Of a stretch of 35,612 bases of DNA, positions 1 to 7,497 are shown one piece after another (within the stretch, counting starts at the first letter, position 1; each line of letters starts with the position of its first letter). A model generated the notes under the pieces. The model searched no databases and was not told the DNA's origin. It saw nothing but the letters and a program-made list of their open reading frames with translations. The stretch covers positions 1 through 35,612 of the forward strand of contig NZ_JAELUF010000026.1 of assembly GCF_016429195.1 (NCBI RefSeq), read 5' to 3'. The position numbers and the translations under genes were made by a program. Source of the DNA: Brevundimonas sp. ASV9. Lineage in GTDB: Bacteria; Pseudomonadota; Alphaproteobacteria; Caulobacterales; Caulobacteraceae.

Positions 1-2
1 CA

Positions 3-1454
3 GTTATGTTCGCGGTGTTTCCGCCGCTGATCCTTCTGGCCTTCCGTCTGGGTCCGCCGACCACCGCCTGCGCGGTGGTGCTGGTCGCGGCCATCGGCGG
101 CGCCGCCACGCTGGGCGGGCATGGGCCGGTCGTGCTGACCCGCCTGCCGCCCGATCCGGTTCTGGCCGCCTTGCCTGAGGTGATGCGCCAGATGAATGTG
201 TTTCATCTGTTCCTGCTGTGCGTCGTCGGGTCGGTCCTGCCCATCACCACCCTGTCGAGCGAGCGTCGGCGGCTGACGGCGCGTCTGAGGGCGCGCACGG
301 CGGCGGCGCTGGACGCCCTGGCGCGTGCCAGGCGCGCCGACGAGGCGAAGTCGCGCTTCCTGGCCTTGATGAGTCATGAGATGCGAACCCCCCTGACCGG
401 GGTCACCGGCTATGCCGACCTGCTGTCGCGCTCCACCAGTCTGGACGCCGAGGGCCATCGGCAGGTCAATGCGGTGCGCCAATGTGGCGAATCCATGCTG
501 CGTCTGGTCGAGGACTTGCTGGAGATTTCGCGCGGCGGCGACGAGGTCGTGCTGAAGCCCGCCGATCTGCGCGCCCTGATCCAGGACGCCGTGGCGCCGG
601 CGCGCGAGTGGGCCGAGATCCGCGGCCTGACGTTCGACCTGCACATCGCGCCGGACGCCGAGGGCTGGGTGCTGACCGACATGCGGCGGCTTCGCCAGAT
701 TCTACATCATCTGACGCTGAACGCTTCGAAATTCACCTCGCACGGGGGCGTGGGCGTCACGGTTGATCGGACCGACGACCGGCTGCGGATCGCCGTTTCC
801 GATACCGGCTGCGGCATGGACGCCGAGACCCTGGCGGGCGTGTTCCGCCTGTTCGAACAGGCGGACGCCTCCACCAGCCGCGCGCATGAGGGGGCGGGCG
901 TCGGTCTGGCCCTGGCCAAGAGCCACGCCGAGCGGCTGAACGGCACCATCGCCGTCGACAGCGTCCAGTGGCAGGGCTCGACCTTCACCCTGGAAATCGA
1001 GGCGCCGGTCGTGGCACCGGTGGAGACGGAGAGCGGCGCGCCGCTGGACAGCCGTCGCATGAAGGTTCTGATCGTCGACGACCACCCGGCCAATCGGGAT
1101 CTGCTGCGCATCATGCTGCAGGCCGCCGACTGCGACACCGCCGAGGCCTGCGACGGGCGCGAGGCGGTGAACGCCGCCTCGGCCGAGGCTTTCGATCTGA
1201 TCCTGATGGATGTGCGCATGCCGGTGATGGATGGTCTGGCCGCCACCCGCGCGATCCGCGCCCTGGCCGATCCCGCCAGTCAGACGCCGATCCTGGCCGT
1301 CACCGCCGAGGCCATGCCCGAAGACGCCGCGCGGTGCCTGTCCGCCGGCATGGACGGCCATCTGGCCAAGCCGGTGACCCAGGCCAAGCTCTACGCCGCC
1401 ATCGACGAGACGCTGAGCGCTGCCGCGTCGCGACTGGACGCCCAGGCCGCCTGA
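3..1454 (+). CDS. Hybrid sensor histidine kinase with receiver domain (5' end outside window)
   Basis: This is the C-terminal part of a membrane-bound hybrid kinase. The frame is open to the left edge, and the first visible ATG (base 6) leads straight into hydrophobic segments (about residues 1-35 and 66-82) resembling the end of a MASE1-type sensor, so the true start probably lies upstream. After a short coiled linker comes a HisKA domain with H124 in SHEMRTPL as the likely phosphorylated histidine. An HATPase domain follows, with the N box around N239, the DTGCG box at 266-270 and a glycine-rich lid near 296-302. A receiver domain (about 352-475) has D402 in MDVRMP as the phosphoacceptor and K455. 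All catalytic residues are present. The kinase probably passes phosphate through its own receiver to an HPt protein not in this window. The signal is unknown. The gene stands alone, 173 bp upstream of nrdB. Confidence 0.9.
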   Translation, partial: VMFAVFPPLILLAFRLGPPTTACAVVLVAAIGGAATLGGHGPVVLTRLPPDPVLAALPEVMRQMNVFHLFLLCVVGSVLPITTLSSERRRLTARLRARTAAALDALARARRADEAKSRFLALMSHEMRTPLTGVTGYADLLSRSTSLDAEGHRQVNAVRQCGESMLRLVEDLLEISRGGDEVVLKPADLRALIQDAVAPAREWAEIRGLTFDLHIAPDAEGWVLTDMRRLRQILHHLTLNASKFTSHGGVGVTVDRTDDRLRIAVSDTGCGMDAETLAGVFRLFEQADASTSRAHEGAGVGLALAKSHAERLNGTIAVDSVQWQGSTFTLEIEAPVVAPVETESGAPLDSRRMKVLIVDDHPANRDLLRIMLQAADCDTAEACDGREAVNAASAEAFDLILMDVRMPVMDGLAATRAIRALADPASQTPILAVTAEAMPEDAARCLSAGMDGHLAKPVTQAKLYAAIDETLSAAASRLDAQAA

Positions 1455-1507
1455 GCCGTCGGGCGCGTCTTCATCCCCAGGCCCGTCCCCAGGAATGTGC
1501 GGCACGG

Positions 1508-1555
1508 ACACAACATCTAGCGGTCGCGATAAATTGTGATCGCAACATAGACCTA
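1508..1555 (+). promoter_or_regulatory. Candidate pair of NrdR boxes upstream of nrdB
   Basis: Two similar sites start at 1508 and 1540, each carrying CAACAT at the same place, so they are 32 bp (three helical turns) apart. The first matches about 12 of 16 positions of the NrdR consensus (ACACWATATATWGTGT) by eye, while the second matches only in its left half. Paired boxes with this spacing are the known arrangement for the NrdR repressor of ribonucleotide reductase genes. The sites lie about 75-120 bp before the nrdB start, a sensible place for an operator. The assignment is by motif and spacing only. Confidence 0.45.
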
Positions 1556-1627
1556 TTTTGACTTGGCGCCGACGTCTTCAAATCGCATGGTGAACGCGTC
1601 TTCAGAATCGCCCTCAGGTCCAGTTCG

Positions 1628-2677
1628 ATGAACGCCATCACTCCGATCATCCTCCCCGAGCGCGCCGGTCTTCTGACCCCGTCGGCCGCCTACAAGCCGT
1701 TCCGCTATCCGTGGGCGTTCGACATGTGGAAGAAGCAGCAGCAGGTCCACTGGATGCCCGAGGAGGTGCCGCTGGGCGAGGACGTCAAGGACTGGGCCTC
1801 GACCCTGAACGACGGCGAACGCAACCTGCTGACCCAGATCTTCCGCTTCTTCACCCAGGCGGACATCGAGGTTCAGGACAACTACATGGAACGCTACGGC
1901 CGGGTGTTCAAACCGACCGAGGTGAAGATGATGCTGGCCGCTTTCGGCAATATGGAGACGATCCATATCGCGGCCTACGCCCTGCTGCTTGAAACCATCG
2001 GCATGCCCGAGAGCGAGTTCGGCGCCTTCATGGAATATGAGGCCATGCGGGACAAGCACGACTATATGGGCCAGTTCGGGGTCGATTCCGACGCCGACAT
2101 CTGCCGGACCCTGGCCATGTTCGGCGGCTTCTCGGAAGGCGTTCAGCTGTTCGCGTCCTTCGCCATGCTGATGAACTTCCCGCGCCAGAACAAGATGAAG
2201 GGCATGGGCCAGATCGTGTCCTGGTCGGTGCGCGACGAGAGCCTGCACTGCGAAGGCATCATCAAGCTGTACCACGCCTTCAACAAGGAAACGGGGGCGG
2301 TCACCAAGTCGGTCGCGGACGACATCGTCGACTGCTGCAAGACGGTGGTGAACATGGAAGACAAGTTCATCGACCTGGCCTTCGAAATGGGCTCGGTGAA
2401 CGGCATGACGCCCGAGGACATCAAGCAGTACATCCGCTTCATCGCCGACTGGCGCCTGCGTCAGCTGAAGCTGCCGGAAGTCTATGGGGTGACGGAAAAC
2501 CCGCTGCCCTGGCTGCAGTCGCTACTCAGCGGCGTCGAACACGCCAATTTCTTCGAGGCCCGCGCCACCGAATATTCCAAGGCGGCGACGCAGGGGAACT
2601 GGCACGGCGCGGACGGCGTCTGGACCGAGTTCGACCGCATGATGGCGCGCCGCGACATGAGCTTGGTCGCGGGCTGA
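1628..2677 (+). CDS. nrdB: Ribonucleoside-diphosphate reductase, beta (radical) subunit
   Basis: This is the small subunit of class I ribonucleotide reductase. It houses the di-iron tyrosyl radical that NrdA uses to reduce ribonucleotides to deoxyribonucleotides in the cytoplasm. At 349 residues it has normal length. The metal and radical residues can be placed by spacing against E. coli NrdB: D79, E110 and H113 in ETIH, radical tyrosine Y117, E170, then E204 and H207 in DESLH. All are present, which fits class Ia rather than the tyrosine-less class Ic. No ATP-cone is fused at the N-terminus. The partner nrdA lies on the same strand about 16 kb away. The start ATG at 1628 gives the expected short N-terminus. 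The last 27 or so codons are repeated as a relic at 3298-3380. Confidence 0.97.
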   Translation: MNAITPIILPERAGLLTPSAAYKPFRYPWAFDMWKKQQQVHWMPEEVPLGEDVKDWASTLNDGERNLLTQIFRFFTQADIEVQDNYMERYGRVFKPTEVKMMLAAFGNMETIHIAAYALLLETIGMPESEFGAFMEYEAMRDKHDYMGQFGVDSDADICRTLAMFGGFSEGVQLFASFAMLMNFPRQNKMKGMGQIVSWSVRDESLHCEGIIKLYHAFNKETGAVTKSVADDIVDCCKTVVNMEDKFIDLAFEMGSVNGMTPEDIKQYIRFIADWRLRQLKLPEVYGVTENPLPWLQSLLSGVEHANFFEARATEYSKAATQGNWHGADGVWTEFDRMMARRDMSLVAG

Positions 2678-2688
2678 ACCCGCGACCA
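2664..2688 (+). terminator. Hairpin spanning the nrdB stop codon
   Basis: A perfect 10-bp inverted repeat has arms at 2664-2673 and 2679-2688 with a 5-base loop, CTGAA, that contains most of the TGA stop codon. No T-tract follows, so it may work as a weak or Rho-assisted terminator, or as a 3' end stabiliser, between nrdB and the convergent gene ending at 2700. The relic copy of the nrdB end at 3380 keeps the left arm imperfectly and lacks the right arm. Confidence 0.5.
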
Positions 2689-2699
2689 GGGGCGCGGCC

Positions 2700-3116
2700 T
2701 CAGACGGGGGCCGCGCCGATCTGTTTGAGGATGCCCAGCTCGTCGGAGCTGCCCCAACGTTCGACCATCTTGCCCTCCTCGAACCGGCCGATCTGCATCC
2801 CGCGAACCTCGATGGACTTGCCCGTAGCGGCTACGCCCTGGAAGTCGCCCTTGTGCGTGCCGGTCAGGGTGTAGGCGAAGGCCACCTGATCGCCTTCGCT
2901 GAGCATGGTCTCAGGTTCGACCTTCAGGTCGGGGAAGGCGGTCCGCATCTCGGTGAAGAAGGCCTTGAAGCCTTCGGGCCCCGGTCCCTGACCCGGTGCG
3001 GGATCGTTGTCGACGCAAGCCTCCGCCACGACCTCGGGAAAGGCGTCCAGAGCGCCCGTGTTGACGATCTCGCCGAAGCGTTTGGTTGCGGCGATATTGG
3101 CGGTGGCATCGGCCAT
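2700..3116 (-). CDS. SnoaL-like (NTF2-fold) ester cyclase family protein
   Basis: This is a 138-residue cytoplasmic protein with the look of the SnoaL-like polyketide cyclase family in the NTF2 fold. Features are an early NTGALDAFPEVV helix, the PGPEGFKAFFTEMRTAFPDLKV segment (split here as PGPEGFKAFF and TEMRTAFPDL), a central EGDQVAFAYTLTGTHKG strand pair, and the C-terminal MVERWGSSDELGIL stretch typical of these proteins. Family members are cyclases, hydrolases or of unknown role, so no substrate can be given. I chose the ATG at 3116 because an upstream in-frame start (3152) adds a basic stretch unlike the family. It converges on nrdB with a 22-bp gap. It sits inside the duplicated segment discussed under findings. 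Confidence 0.8.
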   Translation of the reverse strand: MADATANIAATKRFGEIVNTGALDAFPEVVAEACVDNDPAPGQGPGPEGFKAFFTEMRTAFPDLKVEPETMLSEGDQVAFAYTLTGTHKGDFQGVAATGKSIEVRGMQIGRFEEGKMVERWGSSDELGILKQIGAAPV

Positions 3117-3187
3117 GGAGGGTCTCTTTCGCTTGGGGTTCGATAGAGACAACCGCCCGATCCCTCTATGGTTTCAGCCGGCACGGT

Positions 3188-3297
3188 TTATTGCGCTGGC
3201 CGGATCCAGGCCGGTCGCGCGATGAGGCCTTGCGGAGGCCCGACCGGCATAGCCGCGCCTGTTCCTGCCAAGGGGCGTAGTCGCGATCATATTGCTC
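3188..3297 (-). pseudogene. Relic of the 3' end of the secreted coiled-coil gene at 4071-4571
   Basis: Read on the minus strand, this stretch encodes EQYDRDYAPWQEQARLCR, clearly the counterpart of EKYDRDYAAWQEQVRLCR near the C-terminus of the gene at 4071-4571. DNA similarity continues through the rest of the 3' end to a TAA stop at the matching position (3188-3190 versus 4071-4073), but frame-disrupting changes lie between. No start or N-terminal part remains. It is a broken fragment that joins the nrdB relic head to head at about 3297. Confidence 0.8.
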
Positions 3298-3380
3298 CGG
3301 GCTGGCGCGGTGTCGAGGGCGTCTGGGGCGCGTTCGATCGCATGATGGCGCGGCGCGACATGAGCCTGGCCGCGGGCTGA
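3298..3380 (+). pseudogene. Relic of the 3' end of nrdB
   Basis: The plus strand here encodes GWRGVEGVWGAFDRMMARRD and then MSLAAG plus a stop. This matches the nrdB C-terminus (NWHGADGVWTEFDRMMARRD, MSLVAG) with about 67 of 79 bases identical by eye and the TGA stop in register. Several differences are silent (GAC/GAT, CGC/CGG, TTG/CTG). The frame is open upstream to about 3168, but that part encodes nothing NrdB-like. It is a tail fragment without catalytic residues and should not be called as a gene. Confidence 0.85.
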
Positions 3381-3428
3381 CACATCTCCCATTTCGGGCG
3401 TAGGCTCTCTCGAAAGGGAGAGCACCCC

Positions 3429-4064
3429 ATGAGCGAAGAGATCGTCTTCTACACCAACCCCATGTCGCGGGGACGCATCGTTCGCTGGATGCTGGAGGAG
3501 GCAGGCCAGCCCTATCGCACCATCGTGGTCGACTATGCGGCGATGAAGTCGCCGGACTATCTGGCGATCAATCCGATGGGAAAGGTGCCGGCCATCGCCC
3601 ATCGCGGGATCGTGGTCACCGAATGCGCCGCCATCTGCGCCTATCTGGCCGACGCCTTTCCTGACGCCGGCTTGGCGCCGGAGACGGACGATCCGCTGCG
3701 CGGCCTCTTTTATCGCTGGATGTTTTTCGCCGCCGGGCCGGTCGAGGCGGCGGTGACGGCCAAGTCGCTGGGTCAACTGCCGCCGCCCGAGAAGTCGGCC
3801 ATGGTCGGCTACCGCTCGTTCGATCAGGTGATCGACGGGCTGGAACATGCGCTGGATCGCAGTCCGTGGATTCTCGGCGAGCGGTTCAGCGCCGCCGATG
3901 TCTATGTCGGCAGCCAGATCGCTTGGGGGCTGATGTTCAAGAGCCTGCCTGAACGGCCGGCCTTCACGGCCTATGCCGAACGGATCACGACACGACCGGC
4001 CGCTGTGCGCGCTCGCGAAATCGACGACGCCCTGATCGCCGAAGCGAAAGCCAAGGCGGACTGA
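3429..4064 (+). CDS. Glutathione S-transferase family protein
   Basis: This is a 211-residue cytoplasmic protein with the two-domain GST layout. The N-terminal thioredoxin-like half starts IVFYTNPMSRGRIVRWMLEE, and its S13 is in the usual place of the catalytic Ser/Tyr/Cys. MGKVPAI supplies the conserved cis-proline loop and TECAAICAYLAD the glutathione gamma-glutamyl-binding motif (usually ESxAI). The helical C-terminal half contains FSAADVYVGS, the usual N-capping box and hydrophobic staple region. Such proteins conjugate or reduce electrophiles with glutathione; the substrate cannot be read. A GGGAGAGC sequence just before the ATG provides a ribosome site. It lies between the nrdB relic and the convergent gene ending at 4071, with a 6-bp gap. 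Confidence 0.9.
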   Translation: MSEEIVFYTNPMSRGRIVRWMLEEAGQPYRTIVVDYAAMKSPDYLAINPMGKVPAIAHRGIVVTECAAICAYLADAFPDAGLAPETDDPLRGLFYRWMFFAAGPVEAAVTAKSLGQLPPPEKSAMVGYRSFDQVIDGLEHALDRSPWILGERFSAADVYVGSQIAWGLMFKSLPERPAFTAYAERITTRPAAVRAREIDDALIAEAKAKAD

Positions 4065-4070
4065 TGACGT

Positions 4071-4571
4071 TTACTGCGCCGGCGCGACCCACGCCGGTCG
4101 GGCGGTGCAGGCGGGGCGGAAACCCGTGCGGCACAGTCGCACCTGTTCCTGCCAGGCGGCGTAGTCGCGGTCGTATTTCTCTTGGGCCAAGCGGGCGGTC
4201 TCGGCGGCGGCGCGCGCCTGTTCCTCGGCCTGACTGACCTCGATCTGATGACGGGCCAGGGCGGCGTCGTAGTCCAGCCGGTTGGCGGCGTCGGTCTTGT
4301 CGGCCAGGGCGTTCTGGGCGGCGATCTCGTCGTTCAGAGCGCGGGTCGTGCGCAGTTCCTCTTCGGTCTGCTGGGCGTCGCTGGCCCGGTGATAGGCCTC
4401 GCCCCGCGCCTTCATCATTTCGTCGCGGCTGGCGGGATCAGCCGGGTCGGGCAGGGCGCGCTGATCGCGATAAGGGTCGGCGGTCGGCGGCGCCGGCGCC
4501 GTCTGGGCGGCGACGGGCGCGGTCTGGGCGGCGACCAACAGGGCGGCGGCGACGGCGGTGCGAATGATCAT
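4071..4571 (-). CDS. Secreted coiled-coil hypothetical protein
   Basis: I do not recognise a named family. The 166-residue product starts with a clear Sec signal peptide (MIIRTAVAAALLVAAQTAPVAAQ, here split MIIRTAVAAALLVAAQ / TAPVAAQ), then a proline-rich stretch. A long Ala/Glu/Gln-rich helix (about residues 50-145) is likely coiled coil. The end is short, with two cysteines (RLCRTGFRPAC) that could form a disulfide. Two similar tyrosine motifs, LDYDAALARHQ and YDRDYAAWQEQ, occur in the helix. I chose the ATG at 4571 because it begins the signal peptide and has GGGAGAGA in front; an in-frame start 60 bases upstream would bury the signal. The product is probably periplasmic. Its 3' end is duplicated as the relic at 3188-3297. 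Confidence 0.75.
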   Translation of the reverse strand: MIIRTAVAAALLVAAQTAPVAAQTAPAPPTADPYRDQRALPDPADPASRDEMMKARGEAYHRASDAQQTEEELRTTRALNDEIAAQNALADKTDAANRLDYDAALARHQIEVSQAEEQARAAAETARLAQEKYDRDYAAWQEQVRLCRTGFRPACTARPAWVAPAQ

Positions 4572-4717
4572 GACTGTCTCTCCCGAGGCCGAGGCGTTAC
4601 CCGCAGCTTGGCCATTGTGATCCTGCTGCACAACGCCGCAGCGATGAAAAGGTGGCGAAAGGCTCGGCTTCGCGTCATGGTCGTCCTCTCCCGACCGCAG
4701 CCTAGCCGAGAAGATCG

Positions 4718-4981
4718 ATGATCCTGAGCACCGCGTCCGGCGACTTCCCCATTCCTGCGGATGTCGCGCGCCAGTTGCCGAACGTGCCGGCCCTGCCCGA
4801 TACGACCGCCGCGGACGCCCGGCTCCAGATCGAGGACTTCCGCCATTGGCTGGACGCCTCGCCCGAGCACGCCATCGACTATGAGCGTCTGCGGCGCTGG
4901 CATCTGGTTCAGGAAGAACTCGCGGCCCAGGCCAAGGCGGAGAACCGGCCCTTCGTCGTGTCGGACGACGGTCTGGAATAG
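4718..4981 (+). CDS. Small hypothetical protein (87 aa)
   Basis: Not recognised. The 87-residue product is acidic, with no signal peptide or membrane segment. The central region (QIEDFRHWLDASPEHAIDYE then RLRRWHLVQEEL) is predicted helical and loosely recalls the N-terminal helices of FecR-type anti-sigma factors, too weakly to name. GAGAAG lies just before the ATG. The gene is divergent from the secreted coiled-coil gene and convergent with the sensor kinase (6-bp gap). Its coding character agrees with its neighbours, so it is probably real. Confidence 0.6.
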   Translation: MILSTASGDFPIPADVARQLPNVPALPDTTAADARLQIEDFRHWLDASPEHAIDYERLRRWHLVQEELAAQAKAENRPFVVSDDGLE

Positions 4982-4987
4982 GGCGGT

Positions 4988-6460
4988 TCAGCCCGGCAGG
5001 CGCAGCTCGAACACGGCGCCCTTGCCGTCGGTCTCGACCAGCCGCAGATCGCCGCCGTGAAGGGCGGCCAGTTCGCGCGAGATGGTCAGGCCCAGGCCCG
5101 AGCCGTCCGAGCTCTTTGAGCTGACAAAGGGTTCGAACAGGCGTTCGGCCAGACGCGGCGGAATGCCGGGGCCGTCGTCGGCGATGCGCACGACGCAGAA
5201 GCCGTCCTGACCAAAGGCGCTGACGGTGATGGCGCCCTTGCCGCGCCGCTCGGGCGGACGCGTCGGATCGGCCTCGATGGCCTGGCGGGCGTTACGCATC
5301 AGATTGACCAGGATGCGATACAGCTGATCCGGGTCGGCCTCGACGGCGAACCGGGGCGGCAGCTGTTTGACCAGGCGCACGCCGTCGGGGTCCAGCCCGG
5401 CGTCCTCGGCCGCCAGGGTCAGGGCCTTGGTCAGGACGACGCGGGTCTTCTGGGGCGCGGGTTCCTCGCTCTTGCCGTATTCCAGCACATTGCGCGACAG
5501 GCCGGCGGCGCGGCTGAGCGCGCGCTCCAGCCGGGGCAGGGCCTTGGCCACCTGAGGGTCGGCGGAGGTCGCCAGCCGCTCGGACGCCATCTGGGCCGAG
5601 GTCAGCATGTTGCGCAGGTCGTGGTTGATCTTGGCCACCGCCTCGCCCAGCGCGACTAGACGCGCGCGAGAGCGCAGGGAATGGCGCACCTCCTCCTGCA
5701 TGCGGCTGAGTTCGCGCTCGACGCGGCCGATCTCGTCGTGGCGATCGGACGGCGCCTCGGCCTCGCTCTCGGGATCGGCGGCGAACCGCTCCATCGAGCG
5801 GGTGACGCGACGAAGCGGCCGCAGCACTAGCAGGGCCAGACCGCCATACAGCAGCGCGCCCGCCGTCACCGACACCAGCAGGGACACCAGCAGGCTGTTC
5901 AGCAGGAAGGCGCGCAGTTCCAGCTTCAACGGCTGGGCGGGGGTGACGATCTCGATGAAGTCGCCCGAGCGATAGCGCGGCTTGGCCTGAACCCGCAGCG
6001 AGCGGTCCGGATGTCCGAACAGGGTGCGCCAAGGGTCGGTCAGGCGCGACCAGCTGTCCTGACGCCTGAGGTCGATCAGTTCGGGCGCGCGGGGCAGGTT
6101 GGGGGCCTGAAGCAGCAGGCGGCGCACGCCTTGCTCTGTCAGGGCGACCGCCTGAACCCCGCCGATCCGCATCAACTCGGCGGCCGTGTCGTCCTCGACC
6201 GCGCTATAGGGCAGGGCTTCGACCCCGACCGAGGCCAGTTCGGCGGCCTGGAGCCGGTCGCGCAGCCAGCGCTCATGGAAGGCCGCCAGGTTCGGGCCCA
6301 GGATCAGAGCCTCGACCGCCAGGGTGAAGGCGACGGTCAGCAGCAGCAGCCGCGCCGACAGGCCGTCGGGCGCGCGCGGGGTCAGGCGCTCGCGCCAGAG
6401 ATTGGCCTGGTCCGGCGTCAGGTTCAGCCGCGCCGCGATCCGATCGAACAGGGCGCTCAT
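4988..6460 (-). CDS. Membrane sensor histidine kinase
   Basis: This is a 490-residue sensor kinase. Two transmembrane segments (about residues 38-58 and 183-208) enclose a periplasmic sensor region of about 120 residues with no recognisable fold. A HAMP linker follows (RPLRRVTRSMERFAADPE) and then a dimerisation/phosphoacceptor helix with the His in KINHDLRNML. The ATPase domain shows NLMRNARQAI (N box), DDGPGIP (G1), FEPFVSSK (F box) and GSGLGL (G2). The catalytic set is complete. The start ATG (6460) overlaps the stop of the upstream membrane-protein gene as ATGA, so the two are translationally coupled. No response regulator is adjacent, so the partner is unknown. The NtrB-like ATPase suggests a soluble regulator elsewhere. 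Confidence 0.9.
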   Translation of the reverse strand: MSALFDRIAARLNLTPDQANLWRERLTPRAPDGLSARLLLLTVAFTLAVEALILGPNLAAFHERWLRDRLQAAELASVGVEALPYSAVEDDTAAELMRIGGVQAVALTEQGVRRLLLQAPNLPRAPELIDLRRQDSWSRLTDPWRTLFGHPDRSLRVQAKPRYRSGDFIEIVTPAQPLKLELRAFLLNSLLVSLLVSVTAGALLYGGLALLVLRPLRRVTRSMERFAADPESEAEAPSDRHDEIGRVERELSRMQEEVRHSLRSRARLVALGEAVAKINHDLRNMLTSAQMASERLATSADPQVAKALPRLERALSRAAGLSRNVLEYGKSEEPAPQKTRVVLTKALTLAAEDAGLDPDGVRLVKQLPPRFAVEADPDQLYRILVNLMRNARQAIEADPTRPPERRGKGAITVSAFGQDGFCVVRIADDGPGIPPRLAERLFEPFVSSKSSDGSGLGLTISRELAALHGGDLRLVETDGKGAVFELRLPG

Positions 6461-7215
6461 GCCGCCGTCGCCCCGATCCGCCGCGCGCGGATCATCTGGA
6501 AGAGCTTGATGCCGATGGGCAGCAGCAGGGAAAGGAAGACCACGCCCATCAACGGCCAGAAGAACTGTTGCAGCAGCATCGGCAGGTCCGGCCGCACGCC
6601 GGCGCGCAGCAGGCCGCCCAGCTGCGATCCGATCCAGGTATAGATGAAGGTGGACGGCAGCAGGCCGATGAAGGTGGCGATGATGTAGGGCCTCAGCGGC
6701 ACCGCCATCATCCCCGCCGTCGCGTTGACCAGGACGAAGGGCACGCTGGGGATCACGCGCAGGGTGAACAGGGTGGTGAAGGCGTTGCGGTCGATGCCCT
6801 TGGCCAGCCGATCCATGAAGCCGGCGTCGGCCTCGAACTTGGCGCGCAGCCACGAACCGATCGAGGTGCGATAGACATAATAGATGACGACAGAACCGAT
6901 GGTGGCTCCCGTCGACTGGGCCAGGGCCCCGATATAGGGGCCGAACATCATCCCCCCCAGCAGGGTCAGGAAAACGGGTCCGGGAATGGTCGAGGCGGTC
7001 GCCACGGCATAGACCGCGATGAAGGCGACCAGCGCGATCCACCAGTTCTGTTGCGCATAGGCCTGAAGGTTCAGCCCGTGCTCGCGGATCAGATCCATCG
7101 ACAGATAGCGGTTCCAGCCCAGGGCGAAGAAGGCGATCACCACGCCGGCGATGGCCGCCAGCGGCGCCAGCCGCAGGGCCCATTCCTTCGCCGTTCGTTT
7201 CGCCATCCGTTTCAT
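6457..7215 (-). CDS. TVP38/TMEM64 (DedA-superfamily, VTT domain) membrane protein
   Basis: This is a 252-residue inner-membrane protein with about five to six hydrophobic segments. The VTT core is visible: ATASTIPGPVFLTLLGGMMF followed by GPYIGALAQSTGATIGS, then the RVIPSVPFVLVNATAGM segment and IATFIGLLPSTFIYTWIGS. The G-x-G glycine pattern and the conserved arginine and proline of RVIPSVPF are as expected for the family. Related DedA/VTT proteins take part in lipid flipping and envelope homeostasis; the substrate here is unknown. The start is ATG 7215, or possibly 7206. The gene is divergent from rpmH. Its stop overlaps the start of the sensor kinase, which suggests that the kinase monitors a process linked to this protein (inference). 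Confidence 0.88.
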   Translation of the reverse strand: MKRMAKRTAKEWALRLAPLAAIAGVVIAFFALGWNRYLSMDLIREHGLNLQAYAQQNWWIALVAFIAVYAVATASTIPGPVFLTLLGGMMFGPYIGALAQSTGATIGSVVIYYVYRTSIGSWLRAKFEADAGFMDRLAKGIDRNAFTTLFTLRVIPSVPFVLVNATAGMMAVPLRPYIIATFIGLLPSTFIYTWIGSQLGGLLRAGVRPDLPMLLQQFFWPLMGVVFLSLLLPIGIKLFQMIRARRIGATAA

Positions 7216-7238
7216 CGTCCCGAAATGCCGTCCGAGCG

Positions 7239-7267
7239 TTGACTCACGCGGACATGCGACTTATACG
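7239..7267 (+). promoter_or_regulatory. Sigma-70 type promoter of the rpmH-rnpA-yidC-engB operon
   Basis: TTGACT (7239-7244), a 17-bp spacer and TATACG (7262-7267) form a near-consensus housekeeping promoter. It is about 65 bp upstream of the rpmH GTG, in the gap divergent from the TVP38-type gene. No other promoter is evident before engB, and the gene overlaps suggest a single transcript. Confidence 0.65.
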
Positions 7268-7332
7268 CCCGCCCTTCCTGCGGCGGACGCCTCTTGCCCC
7301 GTCGCCCAACCTTTTAACGTCAGGAGCCGACC

Positions 7333-7467
7333 GTGAAGCGGACCTATCAGCCGTCGCGACTCGTGCGCAAGCGCCGTCACGGCTTCCGCAGCCGGATGGC
7401 CACCAAGAACGGCCAGAAGATTGTTGCGCGCCGTCGCGCCAAGGGCCGCAAGCGCCTGACGGCGTAA
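7333..7467 (+). CDS. rpmH: 50S ribosomal protein L34
   Basis: This is a 44-residue, very basic ribosomal protein of the large subunit. It begins [20 protein letters not shown] and ends [12 protein letters not shown], an unmistakable L34 sequence of normal length. The start is GTG, with AGGAG at 7322-7326 seven bases before it. It is the first gene of the cluster and is followed 30 bp later by rnpA, the near-universal bacterial pairing. Confidence 0.97.
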   Translation: MKRTYQPSRLVRKRRHGFRSRMATKNGQKIVARRRAKGRKRLTA

Positions 7468-7497
7468 GCGGCTTACGCGTCCGGATCTTTTGGACGC

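Noticed and set aside
3168..3380. A 70-codon plus-strand frame ending in the NrdB-like tail
   Set aside because: Only the last 27 or so codons resemble NrdB, and the rest is antisense to the relic of another gene. Treated as a pseudogene fragment, not a gene.
6461..7183. N-terminal extension of the sensor kinase frame across the VTT-domain gene
   Set aside because: The extension reads the membrane protein gene out of frame; the kinase start at 6460 gives a normal architecture and an ATGA overlap.
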